A DNA stretch of 64,000 nt from Leptospira mtsangambouensis. Its GTDB lineage: Bacteria; Spirochaetota; Leptospiria; Leptospirales; Leptospiraceae. The first letter of the stretch is position 1; every line of letters starts with the position of its first letter. Of this stretch, positions 36,434 through 44,849 are shown piece after piece. The stretch covers positions 558,001-622,000 of the forward strand of contig NZ_RQHK01000017.1 of NCBI RefSeq assembly GCF_004770475.1. Reading direction: 5' to 3'. The notes beneath the pieces are model-generated. The model had not been told where the DNA came from. It was given only the letters and a program-made list of their open reading frames with translations, and did no database searches. Made by a program: the position numbers and the translations under genes.

Positions 36434-37996
36434 ATGAGTATAGAAGCTCTTTGGCAGAATGGAAAAGTAACAGTCAATCGTATACGAATTGTATTGTTTT
36501 TTCTTTTTTTTGCCGCTTTGCTCGGAACAAAAGAGAGTATGCCTCCCGCTATGTTCTTGCTCCATCTGACTGGAACAATCATAATGGGAATTTATGCTTT
36601 AGTTTGTTTTTTATGGCTTCGTTATGGTACACCACCAGAGTGGTTTCATAAACTCTTAATCATTTTCGATATAGGAATACATTTAATCAACACATCCATC
36701 GATTGTAGTATGGGACCTATCGAAGCAAAATCAGCATTAAACAACACGGCGGTCTTACTCGTTGTTTATTTTTATTTGATATATTCTGGTTTTTTAGGTA
36801 ATCCAGGTTTTGTCTTATTTAATGGATGTTTGGCTGGAGTCGGAGTATTTTTATCATATTATATTTCTGTGACTTACGGAGGTTTGTTTCCAACTGAAGA
36901 TCCAACATTATATATACAAACTGGGTACGTAGGTACTTCTGCCGAAATAATGAAAGGAATATTTATTATTGTGAGCGGAGTTTTACTTTCAAGGTTGATT
37001 GCTCTTTTGATTCGGATTAGTGATAAAGGAATTGAAAAAGCAAATGAATCGGAAGAATTATTCAAAAGGTCTATTCAACAAAAAAAGCTATTGCAAGATG
37101 CTGCGAAAAATTTGGAATCCTCTATTCAAAACTGCGGTAACTATATTTCGCAAACTGCAGAAAGATTGGAATCTCAAGCAGCTTCTTTAGAACAAGTGAC
37201 AGCGATCAATACAGAACTTTTTTCTTCCTTTGAATCCAATGCGAAAATCATCGATGATCAAAACATAAAAATAACAGATTTATTTTCAGGATCCAATGAT
37301 TTAAATCAATTGGTCGCAACCATTAGCAATATCAATCAAGAACTGATTTTGCTCGCCGCTGAAAACAAAAAAGATACAACGGAAATTGCAAACGTTTCAA
37401 AACGTACAAGTGAATACTTAAGTTCAATAAAGTCTTCCTTCGATAAAGTGGATGAAATCAATCAAATTGTTGCAGAGATAGGTGAAAAAACCAATTTACT
37501 AGCTCTCAATGCATCGATTGAAGCGGCTCGTGCTGGAGATGTGGGGAGAGGATTTGCAGTGGTCGCAAGCGAAGTCAGTAAACTTGCGGACTTCACTGCA
37601 ACAAATGCAAAAATCATTTCTGAGGTTGTTGGAAATTCTAGAAAATTTATTTTGTCCGGCACCGAAGTTTCAGCCCAAACAGGGAATTTAACTACAAATC
37701 AAATTCAAAAGTTAGAAAAAACAATGGAACGTGTCGGTTACATGTTTGAGTTGTTTGAAAAACAAAAAACAATCATTTGTGATACTTTAAGTCGTTTGAA
37801 TGAAATCAACGATTTGTCCTCTCAAATCTCTTTCAGCACAAAAGAACAAATTTCAGGACAAACTGAGGTGAACCGAGGAATTCTTGCCTTGGAAGATGAG
37901 GTAAATCAAATTTCAAATGCTTCCAGAAATTTGGAGCAGTATGTGGAACAAATTAGATTTCAATCGCAAGAGTTATTGACTTTGAGTGAATCCTAA
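36434..37996 (+). CDS. six-TM methyl-accepting chemotaxis protein
   Basis: 520 residues. Six hydrophobic segments (about 17-36, 42-64, 72-92, 104-126, 130-154, 174-196) form a membrane sensor without a large periplasmic loop; no HAMP is evident. The cytoplasmic coiled-coil signalling domain holds the conserved tip [31 protein letters not shown]. It starts 2 bases after the crotonase gene, so it belongs to the catabolic operon. A close paralogue with the same layout is at 49.8 kb. It probably senses the substrate, a product or the resulting energy state. Confidence 0.88.
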   Translation: MSIEALWQNGKVTVNRIRIVLFFLFFAALLGTKESMPPAMFLLHLTGTIIMGIYALVCFLWLRYGTPPEWFHKLLIIFDIGIHLINTSIDCSMGPIEAKSALNNTAVLLVVYFYLIYSGFLGNPGFVLFNGCLAGVGVFLSYYISVTYGGLFPTEDPTLYIQTGYVGTSAEIMKGIFIIVSGVLLSRLIALLIRISDKGIEKANESEELFKRSIQQKKLLQDAAKNLESSIQNCGNYISQTAERLESQAASLEQVTAINTELFSSFESNAKIIDDQNIKITDLFSGSNDLNQLVATISNINQELILLAAENKKDTTEIANVSKRTSEYLSSIKSSFDKVDEINQIVAEIGEKTNLLALNASIEAARAGDVGRGFAVVASEVSKLADFTATNAKIISEVVGNSRKFILSGTEVSAQTGNLTTNQIQKLEKTMERVGYMFELFEKQKTIICDTLSRLNEINDLSSQISFSTKEQISGQTEVNRGILALEDEVNQISNASRNLEQYVEQIRFQSQELLTLSES

Positions 37997-38025
37997 GTTA
38001 AGATTTGTATTTTTGGAGAACATAC

Positions 38026-39255
38026 ATGTTTCAATTGAAACCACAACTGATAAGTATCTTAGGGATAATATTCCTGAGTTTCTGCATATTCAATTGTTCT
38101 AATGCAAAATTAGAACCTGGTCAAATTGTAGACCAACACGGGAAAACAATCATTTTGATTCCTGAACCCGGACCGGAAGCCACCATTCAGAAAGAAATCA
38201 AAAGCCCAATTTCTCTTTTGTTAGCTGATGGAAAACTAAATGTATCAGGTTGGTCTAGATATCCTAATTTTCAAATCGAAGAATCTCGTATCAAAGTAGA
38301 CCCCAAACGATATAAAAGATGGGAACATTATACTTTTTACAATGAAAAATTTGGTGGAGCGGTTACTGTTACAGACATTGGTAATTTGGCAATGGGTAGC
38401 ATTGAACTTTTAGATTTTTCCACAGGAAAAATTATTTTTTCAAAAACGGAGCTAGTAAGACCAGGAGAGATTTTTTTTCCAACCAATACAACTGATCCAA
38501 TTGAATTCAAAAAAGGAGATCAGTTCATTCGGATTACGAAACAAAAAGGAAAAAGACTCATTGAATACTCTATCGTTGGTGACTCGAAATCTGAAGTAAT
38601 TTTAGGTAATTTGGAATTAGAAGAAAAAGCTCCAGAAGCACTGGCTGTTATTACTCCATTTTCGGAATCTACATTTTTTTATGAATATAAAATGCCTAGT
38701 TTTCTTTGCAAAGGTTCTATCCAATACAACAAAACAACGTATGAATTTGATAACAAAAGTTATGCGGTTTTGGATTGGGGTCGGGGAACTTGGCCTGAAA
38801 AAAACAAATGGTTATGGGCGGCAGGTGCTGGCCTTGTTCACGGGGAATTACTCAGTTTAAATTTGGGTTATGGATTTGGAACTCCCACAGACGCCACAGA
38901 GAATGGAATTGTATACAAGGGAAAGGTTCATAAATTAGATAAAGTTACTTGGAAATATGATGTAACTGACTATAAAAAACCTTGGAAATTCATTAGCAAT
39001 GAAGGTCGTCTTGAATTAGAATTTACACCGTTATATCTCTTACATTCGGACATTGACTTAATGGGAATGGTCGGATTCTTAAAACAATTGTACCAAAATT
39101 TTACTTTTTCAGAAATTTTAGACTTACTAAAAACAGAAGCTTATTTGAATAAAGCATTTGGACATTACAACGGTTATGTGGTTCTTGACAACGGCACAAA
39201 ATTAGAAGTCAAAGACCTTGCTGGTTTTGCAGAACAAATGTACCAGCAGTGGTAA
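38026..39255 (+). CDS. DUF2804-family lipoprotein
   Basis: 409 residues from the ATG at 38026, which has GGAG 8 bases upstream. Leader ends CIFNC (Cys24), a relaxed lipobox. The DUF2804 hallmark YAVLDWGRGTWPEKNKWLWA lies in the second half. DUF2804 proteins have no established activity; their beta-rich lipocalin-like look and position behind a lipid-degradation-like operon suggest binding or handling of a hydrophobic compound (inference). Its stop lies one base from the stop of the converging MFS gene. Confidence 0.75.
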   Translation: MFQLKPQLISILGIIFLSFCIFNCSNAKLEPGQIVDQHGKTIILIPEPGPEATIQKEIKSPISLLLADGKLNVSGWSRYPNFQIEESRIKVDPKRYKRWEHYTFYNEKFGGAVTVTDIGNLAMGSIELLDFSTGKIIFSKTELVRPGEIFFPTNTTDPIEFKKGDQFIRITKQKGKRLIEYSIVGDSKSEVILGNLELEEKAPEALAVITPFSESTFFYEYKMPSFLCKGSIQYNKTTYEFDNKSYAVLDWGRGTWPEKNKWLWAAGAGLVHGELLSLNLGYGFGTPTDATENGIVYKGKVHKLDKVTWKYDVTDYKKPWKFISNEGRLELEFTPLYLLHSDIDLMGMVGFLKQLYQNFTFSEILDLLKTEAYLNKAFGHYNGYVVLDNGTKLEVKDLAGFAEQMYQQW

Positions 39256-39256
39256 T

Positions 39257-40456
39257 CTAAGTTTTATAATTTCTCAATGTTTCTAATCGGATTGCGCTGA
39301 GAACTACAACTAAAGTGATTACGGCACCTGCAGAAATAACTGCTGCCGTAATCGAAACCTTTACTAACAATAGTCCCGACAACAATCCAGACAAAGCAGG
39401 AATCACTTGGCTTGTGATTGTATATAAACTCACAAGCCTACCTCTATATTCTGTGGTGACTTCTGATTGTAAGATGGCGACGATAAGGCTTATGCTTGCT
39501 CCGGCGCCAAACCCACTGAATAACAAAAACAAAACAGATACCCATACGATTGTGCTAAATCCAATACCTAAAAAACCCAAACCACAAAAAAGTCCTGCAA
39601 GGAAAATCATCTTCCCATAACCAACTTTTTTTGCTAGTTTCAAAGAAACTCCTCCACCGAGTAAGAGAGCAAGAGCAAGACCTCCTAAAAAGAAACCACG
39701 CTCTAACTCCCCAAGTTCTAATACTCCTTTGGCAAATCGAGGCATCATCACTTGAACAGGCCCCATCGAACAATAGATAACAATAGAAAAGAGTAAGGTT
39801 TGTTTGAGAAGAGGATGATTTTTTGCGTATGAAACCCCTCTTAAAATTCGATCCCAAGCGGAAGAAGATTTTCCGAGACCATCAGTTTTAATTCCCAATA
39901 GAAGAACCATTGCAATTAAAAATAAAGTAATTCCAGTTAGGTGAACCATTTCCCAAGAATGAATTTTTCGACAAAAAGCTAAAATAGGGGGCGCTGCTCC
40001 AAATCCAAGCATTACTAAAATATTAAAAACGACTGCCAATTTTACTTGGCGCTCCCCAGCAAGCCTTCCCAATAGCGACATCCTAGCAGGAGCAAGCACT
40101 GACCAACCCATACCAACAAAACCAGCACCAAACAAAAATAAAACGACCGATATTTGTCCGTCCATTTGTGAAGAGAAATGTAACAATCCCAAAGCAATTA
40201 AAAAGGAAAGATGGGCAGCTTGGGCTAATTTTTGTGGGGAATAGGAGTCACACCAAGCTCCGGCAAACCATCCAAGAATTAGAGGAACACCAAAACTCAA
40301 TCCAAAACCGATTCCAGCTAGTGCATCTGCATTCCAAACGTCTTGCGCATATAAAATTACACTGTAGTTTGTTAGGTGGCCTGCTAAAAATCCTAAAAAA
40401 GAGGCCATCAAAAATCGAACAATTTGTCCTTGTTTGTATTCTTGATTTGTATTCAT
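39257..40456 (-). CDS. MFS transporter
   Basis: 399 residues with about twelve membrane segments. Major-facilitator features include the loop 2-3 region GWFAGAWCDSYSPQK and a loop with EYRGRLVSLYTITSQ between later helices. Substrate unknown. Last gene of the leftward operon BASS, extended SDR, cytochrome/propeller, MFS; its start overlaps the propeller gene by 4 bases. Import of substrate or export of product is possible. Confidence 0.85.
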   Translation of the reverse strand: MNTNQEYKQGQIVRFLMASFLGFLAGHLTNYSVILYAQDVWNADALAGIGFGLSFGVPLILGWFAGAWCDSYSPQKLAQAAHLSFLIALGLLHFSSQMDGQISVVLFLFGAGFVGMGWSVLAPARMSLLGRLAGERQVKLAVVFNILVMLGFGAAPPILAFCRKIHSWEMVHLTGITLFLIAMVLLLGIKTDGLGKSSSAWDRILRGVSYAKNHPLLKQTLLFSIVIYCSMGPVQVMMPRFAKGVLELGELERGFFLGGLALALLLGGGVSLKLAKKVGYGKMIFLAGLFCGLGFLGIGFSTIVWVSVLFLLFSGFGAGASISLIVAILQSEVTTEYRGRLVSLYTITSQVIPALSGLLSGLLLVKVSITAAVISAGAVITLVVVLSAIRLETLRNYKT

Positions 40457-42234
40457 TTTGATTGTTTTATTTCCATCAGGGTTGGTTGGCCATCTTCAAT
40501 TTGCCAACTTGGAAAGGCGCCATTACAAGTGTAAGCTTTGCCGTCTGGACCAAATTCAACATCTCTTGTAAAGGTAACCTTTCGGCTCATTGGATATACT
40601 TTCCATTCTTCTGTTTTGATATCCATTGCCATAAGATTGTCTGAAGACGTACCATTCACCCATACAATGTTTCTTGGTCTGTCAACATTCAAAGAATAAG
40701 GAGTTTCTACTCCATCTATGGCTGTTGGCAAAGGATAAAGTTTAAATTTCCCATCTTCAGGTGTATACTTTGCAATGGAACCTTCAGGAAAAGCGGAGAT
40801 CCAGATATGGTTGTCTTTATCAATTCTTAGGCGGCGCGGTCCTTGGAAAGGAGTTTCAATTAATTGGAAACTGTCATCTTTTGGATTGATCACTCCAATG
40901 GTATCTGCATGCAAACGAGTGAACCAAACATTTCCATTCGGTGCAATGTCAATCCCATAAGGAAGCGGCATTCCACTCACTCGTTCATCTACAGGCAACA
41001 AATGCATAGGGAAACCCCAGTTCATTAGTTTTACAATGAATCCACTAATCCATAAACTAAAACTTTCCTTTTTGGTTCTTGCGGGTAAGGTATAATTTTT
41101 GAATTTGTTTGATTTGCGATCGAACATTCCGATTTGGTTTGACAGTGCTAAAGTAAACCAAACACGATCTTGGTCATCAATACGAACGGTATGAGGATAC
41201 AATCCATCATCAAACATATGGTCAGTGAATTTTTTTGTGATTGGATCAAATTCGGTAATTCGTTTTTGAAGAGAAGGTGTGATGAATATATGACCATCAA
41301 CAGGTGATTCTGCTAAGGAATGTAATCCAACATAAGTTTCATGTTTCTGAAAAGAACGTAACCTTCCTGGTAAGAGTCCACCCAATTCGTCATCTGGTTG
41401 TTTTGGTACTTTGTATACTACCGTTTTACCAGTGTTAGGATTAATTTCCCAAAGTCTGTCTTGGATATTATCACCAACATATACAAGTCCTGTTTTTTTA
41501 TGATATAGTAGATCATGCATTTGGGAAAAACTATCTCCCATTGGCCATTCTCTGATGACAGCACCGTGGAGTTCTTTTCCCCAGGTCCGGCCAGGTTGTA
41601 CTCTTTCTGGATGTTTGAGTAAATCGATATAAGCATTGGATAAAAGAGTGGGGAGCTTTTTTTTGGCTTTGCCATGAGGCCTTGCTCCATAACCCATCAT
41701 TCGATTGATGATTTCTTCCCAGTCACCAGCAGTAAAGGCACGTCGCATAAAAAAACTACCTTGTTGGTGGCAAAATCCACATTGTTCTAAATAGGTTTTT
41801 CTTAAGTCCTTATCCTCACCAAAATCAAGTGCAGCCACCCAACTATTGGAAGGGTATTGGCTTACAAGAAGATTGATGTCTACAACCTTTTCCATTCGAA
41901 ACGATTGGAATGAGCTTGAGGAAAAGGTCCTTAGGTTTTGGTCTTTGTATCCAATTTTTCTCAATCGAACAATCACAGACGGTGCATAAGGAAAGGGTAG
42001 GTTGATTCGTCCATTGGGATTTGTAAACATAGTCACTTCTGGAGTGATGGTAAATTCCAATCCTTCTGGCGGATACCCATGGTCATCTCGTGGAGGCACT
42101 TGTGGTTTTTCAGCTTTCACTGTCACCATCACAAGGTCTAAAGGTTTTCCGGAAGAATCTTTTACTTCAATCTCAATGGCAAATAACGGAACATAGGCGA
42201 ATAGAACTAAAAACAAAATATGTTTAAGTTTCAT
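40453..42234 (-). CDS. secreted cytochrome c / Vgb-like beta-propeller fusion
   Basis: 593 residues. Signal peptide (about 1-19, cleaved near FA-IE), a carboxypeptidase-regulatory-like beta domain (about 21-110), a c-type haem motif CGFCH (Cys152-His156) in a small cytochrome-like helical segment, then a beta-propeller (about 230-590) with repeats such as GNVWFTRL, NHIWISAFPEGSIAKY and RNIVWVNGTSSDN, typical of virginiamycin-B-lyase/SMP-30-like propellers. Probably a periplasmic or surface redox or lactone-cleaving enzyme. Overlaps both neighbours in the operon. Exact activity unknown. Confidence 0.75.
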   Translation of the reverse strand: MKLKHILFLVLFAYVPLFAIEIEVKDSSGKPLDLVMVTVKAEKPQVPPRDDHGYPPEGLEFTITPEVTMFTNPNGRINLPFPYAPSVIVRLRKIGYKDQNLRTFSSSSFQSFRMEKVVDINLLVSQYPSNSWVAALDFGEDKDLRKTYLEQCGFCHQQGSFFMRRAFTAGDWEEIINRMMGYGARPHGKAKKKLPTLLSNAYIDLLKHPERVQPGRTWGKELHGAVIREWPMGDSFSQMHDLLYHKKTGLVYVGDNIQDRLWEINPNTGKTVVYKVPKQPDDELGGLLPGRLRSFQKHETYVGLHSLAESPVDGHIFITPSLQKRITEFDPITKKFTDHMFDDGLYPHTVRIDDQDRVWFTLALSNQIGMFDRKSNKFKNYTLPARTKKESFSLWISGFIVKLMNWGFPMHLLPVDERVSGMPLPYGIDIAPNGNVWFTRLHADTIGVINPKDDSFQLIETPFQGPRRLRIDKDNHIWISAFPEGSIAKYTPEDGKFKLYPLPTAIDGVETPYSLNVDRPRNIVWVNGTSSDNLMAMDIKTEEWKVYPMSRKVTFTRDVEFGPDGKAYTCNGAFPSWQIEDGQPTLMEIKQSK

Positions 42235-43189
42235 GGTAAGGAACTCCTTTGGCTTTTAAATATTGAATGAAAGTTTCTTTGGATGTAAATTTTGGTGTGT
42301 ATCCAAACACAGTTTTTAATTGTTTGTTAGATAAAACAGGTCGATAACGCAAAAAATCAATTTGGTCTGGGCCATATTGGGTGAGGCGTAATAACCTTAA
42401 TACAAAAAGCGCTGCCTGCAAAAAAAAGGCGGGAATGGGAACGTAAGTTTTCCCGATCATAGAACTAATTTCTTTGAGAGTCATTGCTCCATCGCCAGCA
42501 AGATTAAATGCACCTTCTTTTTTCTCTAGAATCCCCTTGGTGATGATTTGGATGACATCTTCGTCCCAGATAAAGACAAAAGGACTTAAATGTCCCCAAA
42601 CACCCATTACAAACGGTTTTCGAAACATATCAGTGATTAGGTTATTCACTGTGGCTCCTAAAATGGTTCCTGGTCTTAAGATCAGTTGTTTTAATCCAGG
42701 GTGCTGAATGCGGTATTCAGAAAGGATTTCCTCGATTTCTCTTTTGTGTCTGGAATAGGCAAAAGCGGAATGCCCGCGGATGGGATCTGTTTCTTCAATC
42801 CAATCTTTGTTTTCTTTATGGTATCCATAAGCTGCACCAGAGCTTGTGATGATCACTTGTTGGGTTTGAGATAAAATAGCACCATCTAACACATTTTTTG
42901 TGCCTTCGACATCGATTTTATGTTGGATGGCTTCACTCATTCCTGCTGGTGGATTTATAATAGATGCAAGGTGAACAATGGAATCTGGTTTCCATGTTTG
43001 GATTAATTTGATAACCTCATCCCTTTGGCTAATGTCTAGAGTTTGAAATTCCAAATGGGGAATAGGTTCCAATCCTTGGAGTGGTCTGATATCTGTCGTA
43101 AGAATTTTCCAATCGGCAAAGTGTTTTGTTATATGTTTGATGAGTGTAGTGCCGATATAACCGGCACCACCAGTGATTAAAACCCTCAA
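42224..43189 (-). CDS. extended SDR (NAD-dependent epimerase/dehydratase type)
   Basis: 321 residues from a TTG start at 43189: AGAAGGAA lies 7 bases before it and the Rossmann motif LITGGAGYIG starts three residues in. The frame is open a further 27 codons but these overlap the upstream transporter gene and look like its shadow. Catalytic YSRHK (Tyr-x3-Lys) and TSSGAAYGYH are present. Substrate unknown; it resembles 3-beta-HSD/UDP-sugar epimerase types. The TTG is 2 bases after the BASS stop, indicating coupled translation. Confidence 0.8.
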   Translation of the reverse strand: MRVLITGGAGYIGTTLIKHITKHFADWKILTTDIRPLQGLEPIPHLEFQTLDISQRDEVIKLIQTWKPDSIVHLASIINPPAGMSEAIQHKIDVEGTKNVLDGAILSQTQQVIITSSGAAYGYHKENKDWIEETDPIRGHSAFAYSRHKREIEEILSEYRIQHPGLKQLILRPGTILGATVNNLITDMFRKPFVMGVWGHLSPFVFIWDEDVIQIITKGILEKKEGAFNLAGDGAMTLKEISSMIGKTYVPIPAFFLQAALFVLRLLRLTQYGPDQIDFLRYRPVLSNKQLKTVFGYTPKFTSKETFIQYLKAKGVPYHET

Positions 43190-43191
43190 TC

Positions 43192-44091
43192 TTAAGTTCC
43201 TTCTATAGGGGAAAATTTTCGCCAAAACAAAACTAACAAAAGCCCAGAGACAATATGCCAAATCCCCCAAAAGGCTGCCACCAAAGCCATGTTTGGTTCT
43301 GCTTGGAACTGTGTGAGGATGAGACCAAGAGCAAGTCCCGAATTTTGCATTCCGACTTCAATGGTAATGGCACGTCGATTGGGAATGTCTTGTTGGAAGG
43401 CCCTGGCAATTAAATTACCAATGATGAGGGCTACTAAATTGTGAAAGACAACAATCAGAAAAACAAATCCAATATTGTCTAAAAAAACTTTCCAGTTACC
43501 ACCGACAGCCACCACTAAAAACACCAAAAAGATAACAGATGAAATCCGTTTGAAAAATGGAGTGATTTTGTGAGCCACTTTCGTTGCAAAATTACCAATG
43601 GACATTCCTAATGCCAAAGGAAGCAGGAGTAAAATAATTAAACCTTTGATAATCATGAGACTATCAATATGTAATTCTCCAGTTCCCGAAATCATAGCTT
43701 TTGTAACTGGATTGCTATGTGCCGTTAAGGTAAAGTTAAGCGGTAATGTAATGATTGCAAATGCACTAGAAACTGCCGTCATACTAACGGAAAGTGCAGT
43801 GTTTCCATGTGCTAAGTGAGTGATGATATTTGATAGGTTTCCACCAGGACTTGCTGCGACGAGTAACATCCCCAACTCAATTCCTGCGGGCAAATCAAGT
43901 GATAGTGTGATGAGTAACGTGATCCATGGTAAAAAAAGAGTTTGGCCGATGAGTCCGGCGAAAACAGATACAGGTCGTTGTAATACTGCTCGAAAGGCTA
44001 TGAACCTAAGTTCTAATGCAACACCGAAGATCATCAGCGCTAAGATAAGACCTAAAACGATTTGGTAGTCGTTATTATAATTCATCCTCAT
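43192..44091 (-). CDS. BASS-family sodium/organic-anion symporter
   Basis: 299 residues with eight to nine membrane segments. Signatures AASPGGNLSNIITHLAHGNTALSV and IEVGMQNSGLALG (E-x-G-x-Q-N sodium site) are closer to the classical ASBT/NTCP motif than those of the 29.9-kb transporter. First gene of the leftward four-gene operon. A long inverted repeat at 44123-44149 lies 32 bases upstream of its ATG and is the probable control site. Confidence 0.87.
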   Translation of the reverse strand: MRMNYNNDYQIVLGLILALMIFGVALELRFIAFRAVLQRPVSVFAGLIGQTLFLPWITLLITLSLDLPAGIELGMLLVAASPGGNLSNIITHLAHGNTALSVSMTAVSSAFAIITLPLNFTLTAHSNPVTKAMISGTGELHIDSLMIIKGLIILLLLPLALGMSIGNFATKVAHKITPFFKRISSVIFLVFLVVAVGGNWKVFLDNIGFVFLIVVFHNLVALIIGNLIARAFQQDIPNRRAITIEVGMQNSGLALGLILTQFQAEPNMALVAAFWGIWHIVSGLLLVLFWRKFSPIEGT

Positions 44092-44122
44092 TGATTCCTA
44101 TAAAAAATCTATTTCCAATAAA

Positions 44123-44149
44123 GAACGTACATTCGATTTCTGTACGTTC
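44123..44149. promoter_or_regulatory. inverted repeat upstream of BASS operon (operator candidate)
   Basis: GAACGTAC (44123-44130) and GTACGTTC (44142-44149) are perfect inverted copies separated by 11 bases. The half-site spacing is about two helical turns, as for a dimeric regulator. It lies in the likely promoter of the leftward operon starting at 44091. Confidence 0.5.
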
Positions 44150-44290
44150 GCCGGACGATATCTTCTTCTATAGAAGTTTCAATTCTATCTTTTTTTGAGT
44201 GAGAGTTAAGCCGAACCTAAGTTATTTCTGAACAGTAACTTCTTTTCCAAAGGAACCACTTGTTTTAACTAAGTTGTGATCGTTACAAAA

Positions 44291-44325
44291 TTCACAAAAG
44301 GATAGTGATTTTATCCTTTTGTGAA
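44291..44325 (-). terminator. hairpin terminator after lipoprotein gene
   Basis: A 13-bp perfect stem (TTCACAAAAGGAT / ATCCTTTTGTGAA) with a 9-base loop, followed on the minus strand by TTTTGT. It ends the leftward porin/lipoprotein transcript and separates it from the BASS operon promoter. Confidence 0.7.
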
Positions 44326-44358
44326 GAGAACCTTATTTGGAGTTAGTTTTCCTTAAAT

Positions 44359-44838
44359 TCAAAATCCTGAAGCAGTGATCGCTGCTTTCGTACAAGGATT
44401 GTTATTTGGATCGCAGGTAAACATTTTGAATGTAAACAAATCATTTGGATTGGGTCGTTGTGAAGTAGATCCAAAATTGGTTCCACTAGCAAAACCCAAA
44501 TCGGAACAAGAAGAAGTAGAAACTGCATACTTTTTTATGTTCGTATTCAAGAGTCCACCAGCCCCTCCTTGTGGAGTGTTGAAATAAGCGGTTGGCCCAA
44601 TATTTCCTCCGTTCAACTGAAATGTATCAAAACAAGTTCCAGTAAAAGATCCTCCAAGATCGGCCACTTCTAACACTACTAGTGATTTATTTCGATCTGC
44701 AACACCATTGAGTAAGTTATTGATCACAAGGGAAGATATATCTTCTCTGTTTTGTTCTTTCGATTGGCAATTCCAAACAAAGTTAGAAACCACTAAGATA
44801 ATCAATAATCGTATCATTAAATTTAATTTCATGTTCAT
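44359..44838 (-). CDS. small Leptospira-type lipoprotein, unknown function
   Basis: 159 residues. Leader ends FVWNC (Cys24), a relaxed lipobox, followed by a charged stretch (QSKEQNRED). The mature part has four further cysteines, a Gly/Asn-rich middle and a short TCDPNNNPCTKA segment. I do not recognise the family. RBS AGAGGAA lies 6 bases upstream. It follows the porin gene by 11 bases, so the two are probably co-expressed at the outer membrane. Confidence 0.65.
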   Translation of the reverse strand: MNMKLNLMIRLLIILVVSNFVWNCQSKEQNREDISSLVINNLLNGVADRNKSLVVLEVADLGGSFTGTCFDTFQLNGGNIGPTAYFNTPQGGAGGLLNTNIKKYAVSTSSCSDLGFASGTNFGSTSQRPNPNDLFTFKMFTCDPNNNPCTKAAITASGF

Positions 44839-44849
44839 TTGAGTTCCTC

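Noticed and set aside
42224..43270. Longer 348-residue form of the second extended SDR
   Set aside because: Its first 27 codons overlap the BASS gene, while a TTG with a well-placed AGAAGGAA sits exactly at the Rossmann-fold start.
29877..44091. Interpretation as a bile-acid degradation locus because of two BASS transporters and HSD-like SDRs
   Set aside because: BASS proteins carry many organic acids, no ketosteroid-specific enzymes (KstD, Ksh, Hsa) are present, and the organism looks environmental.
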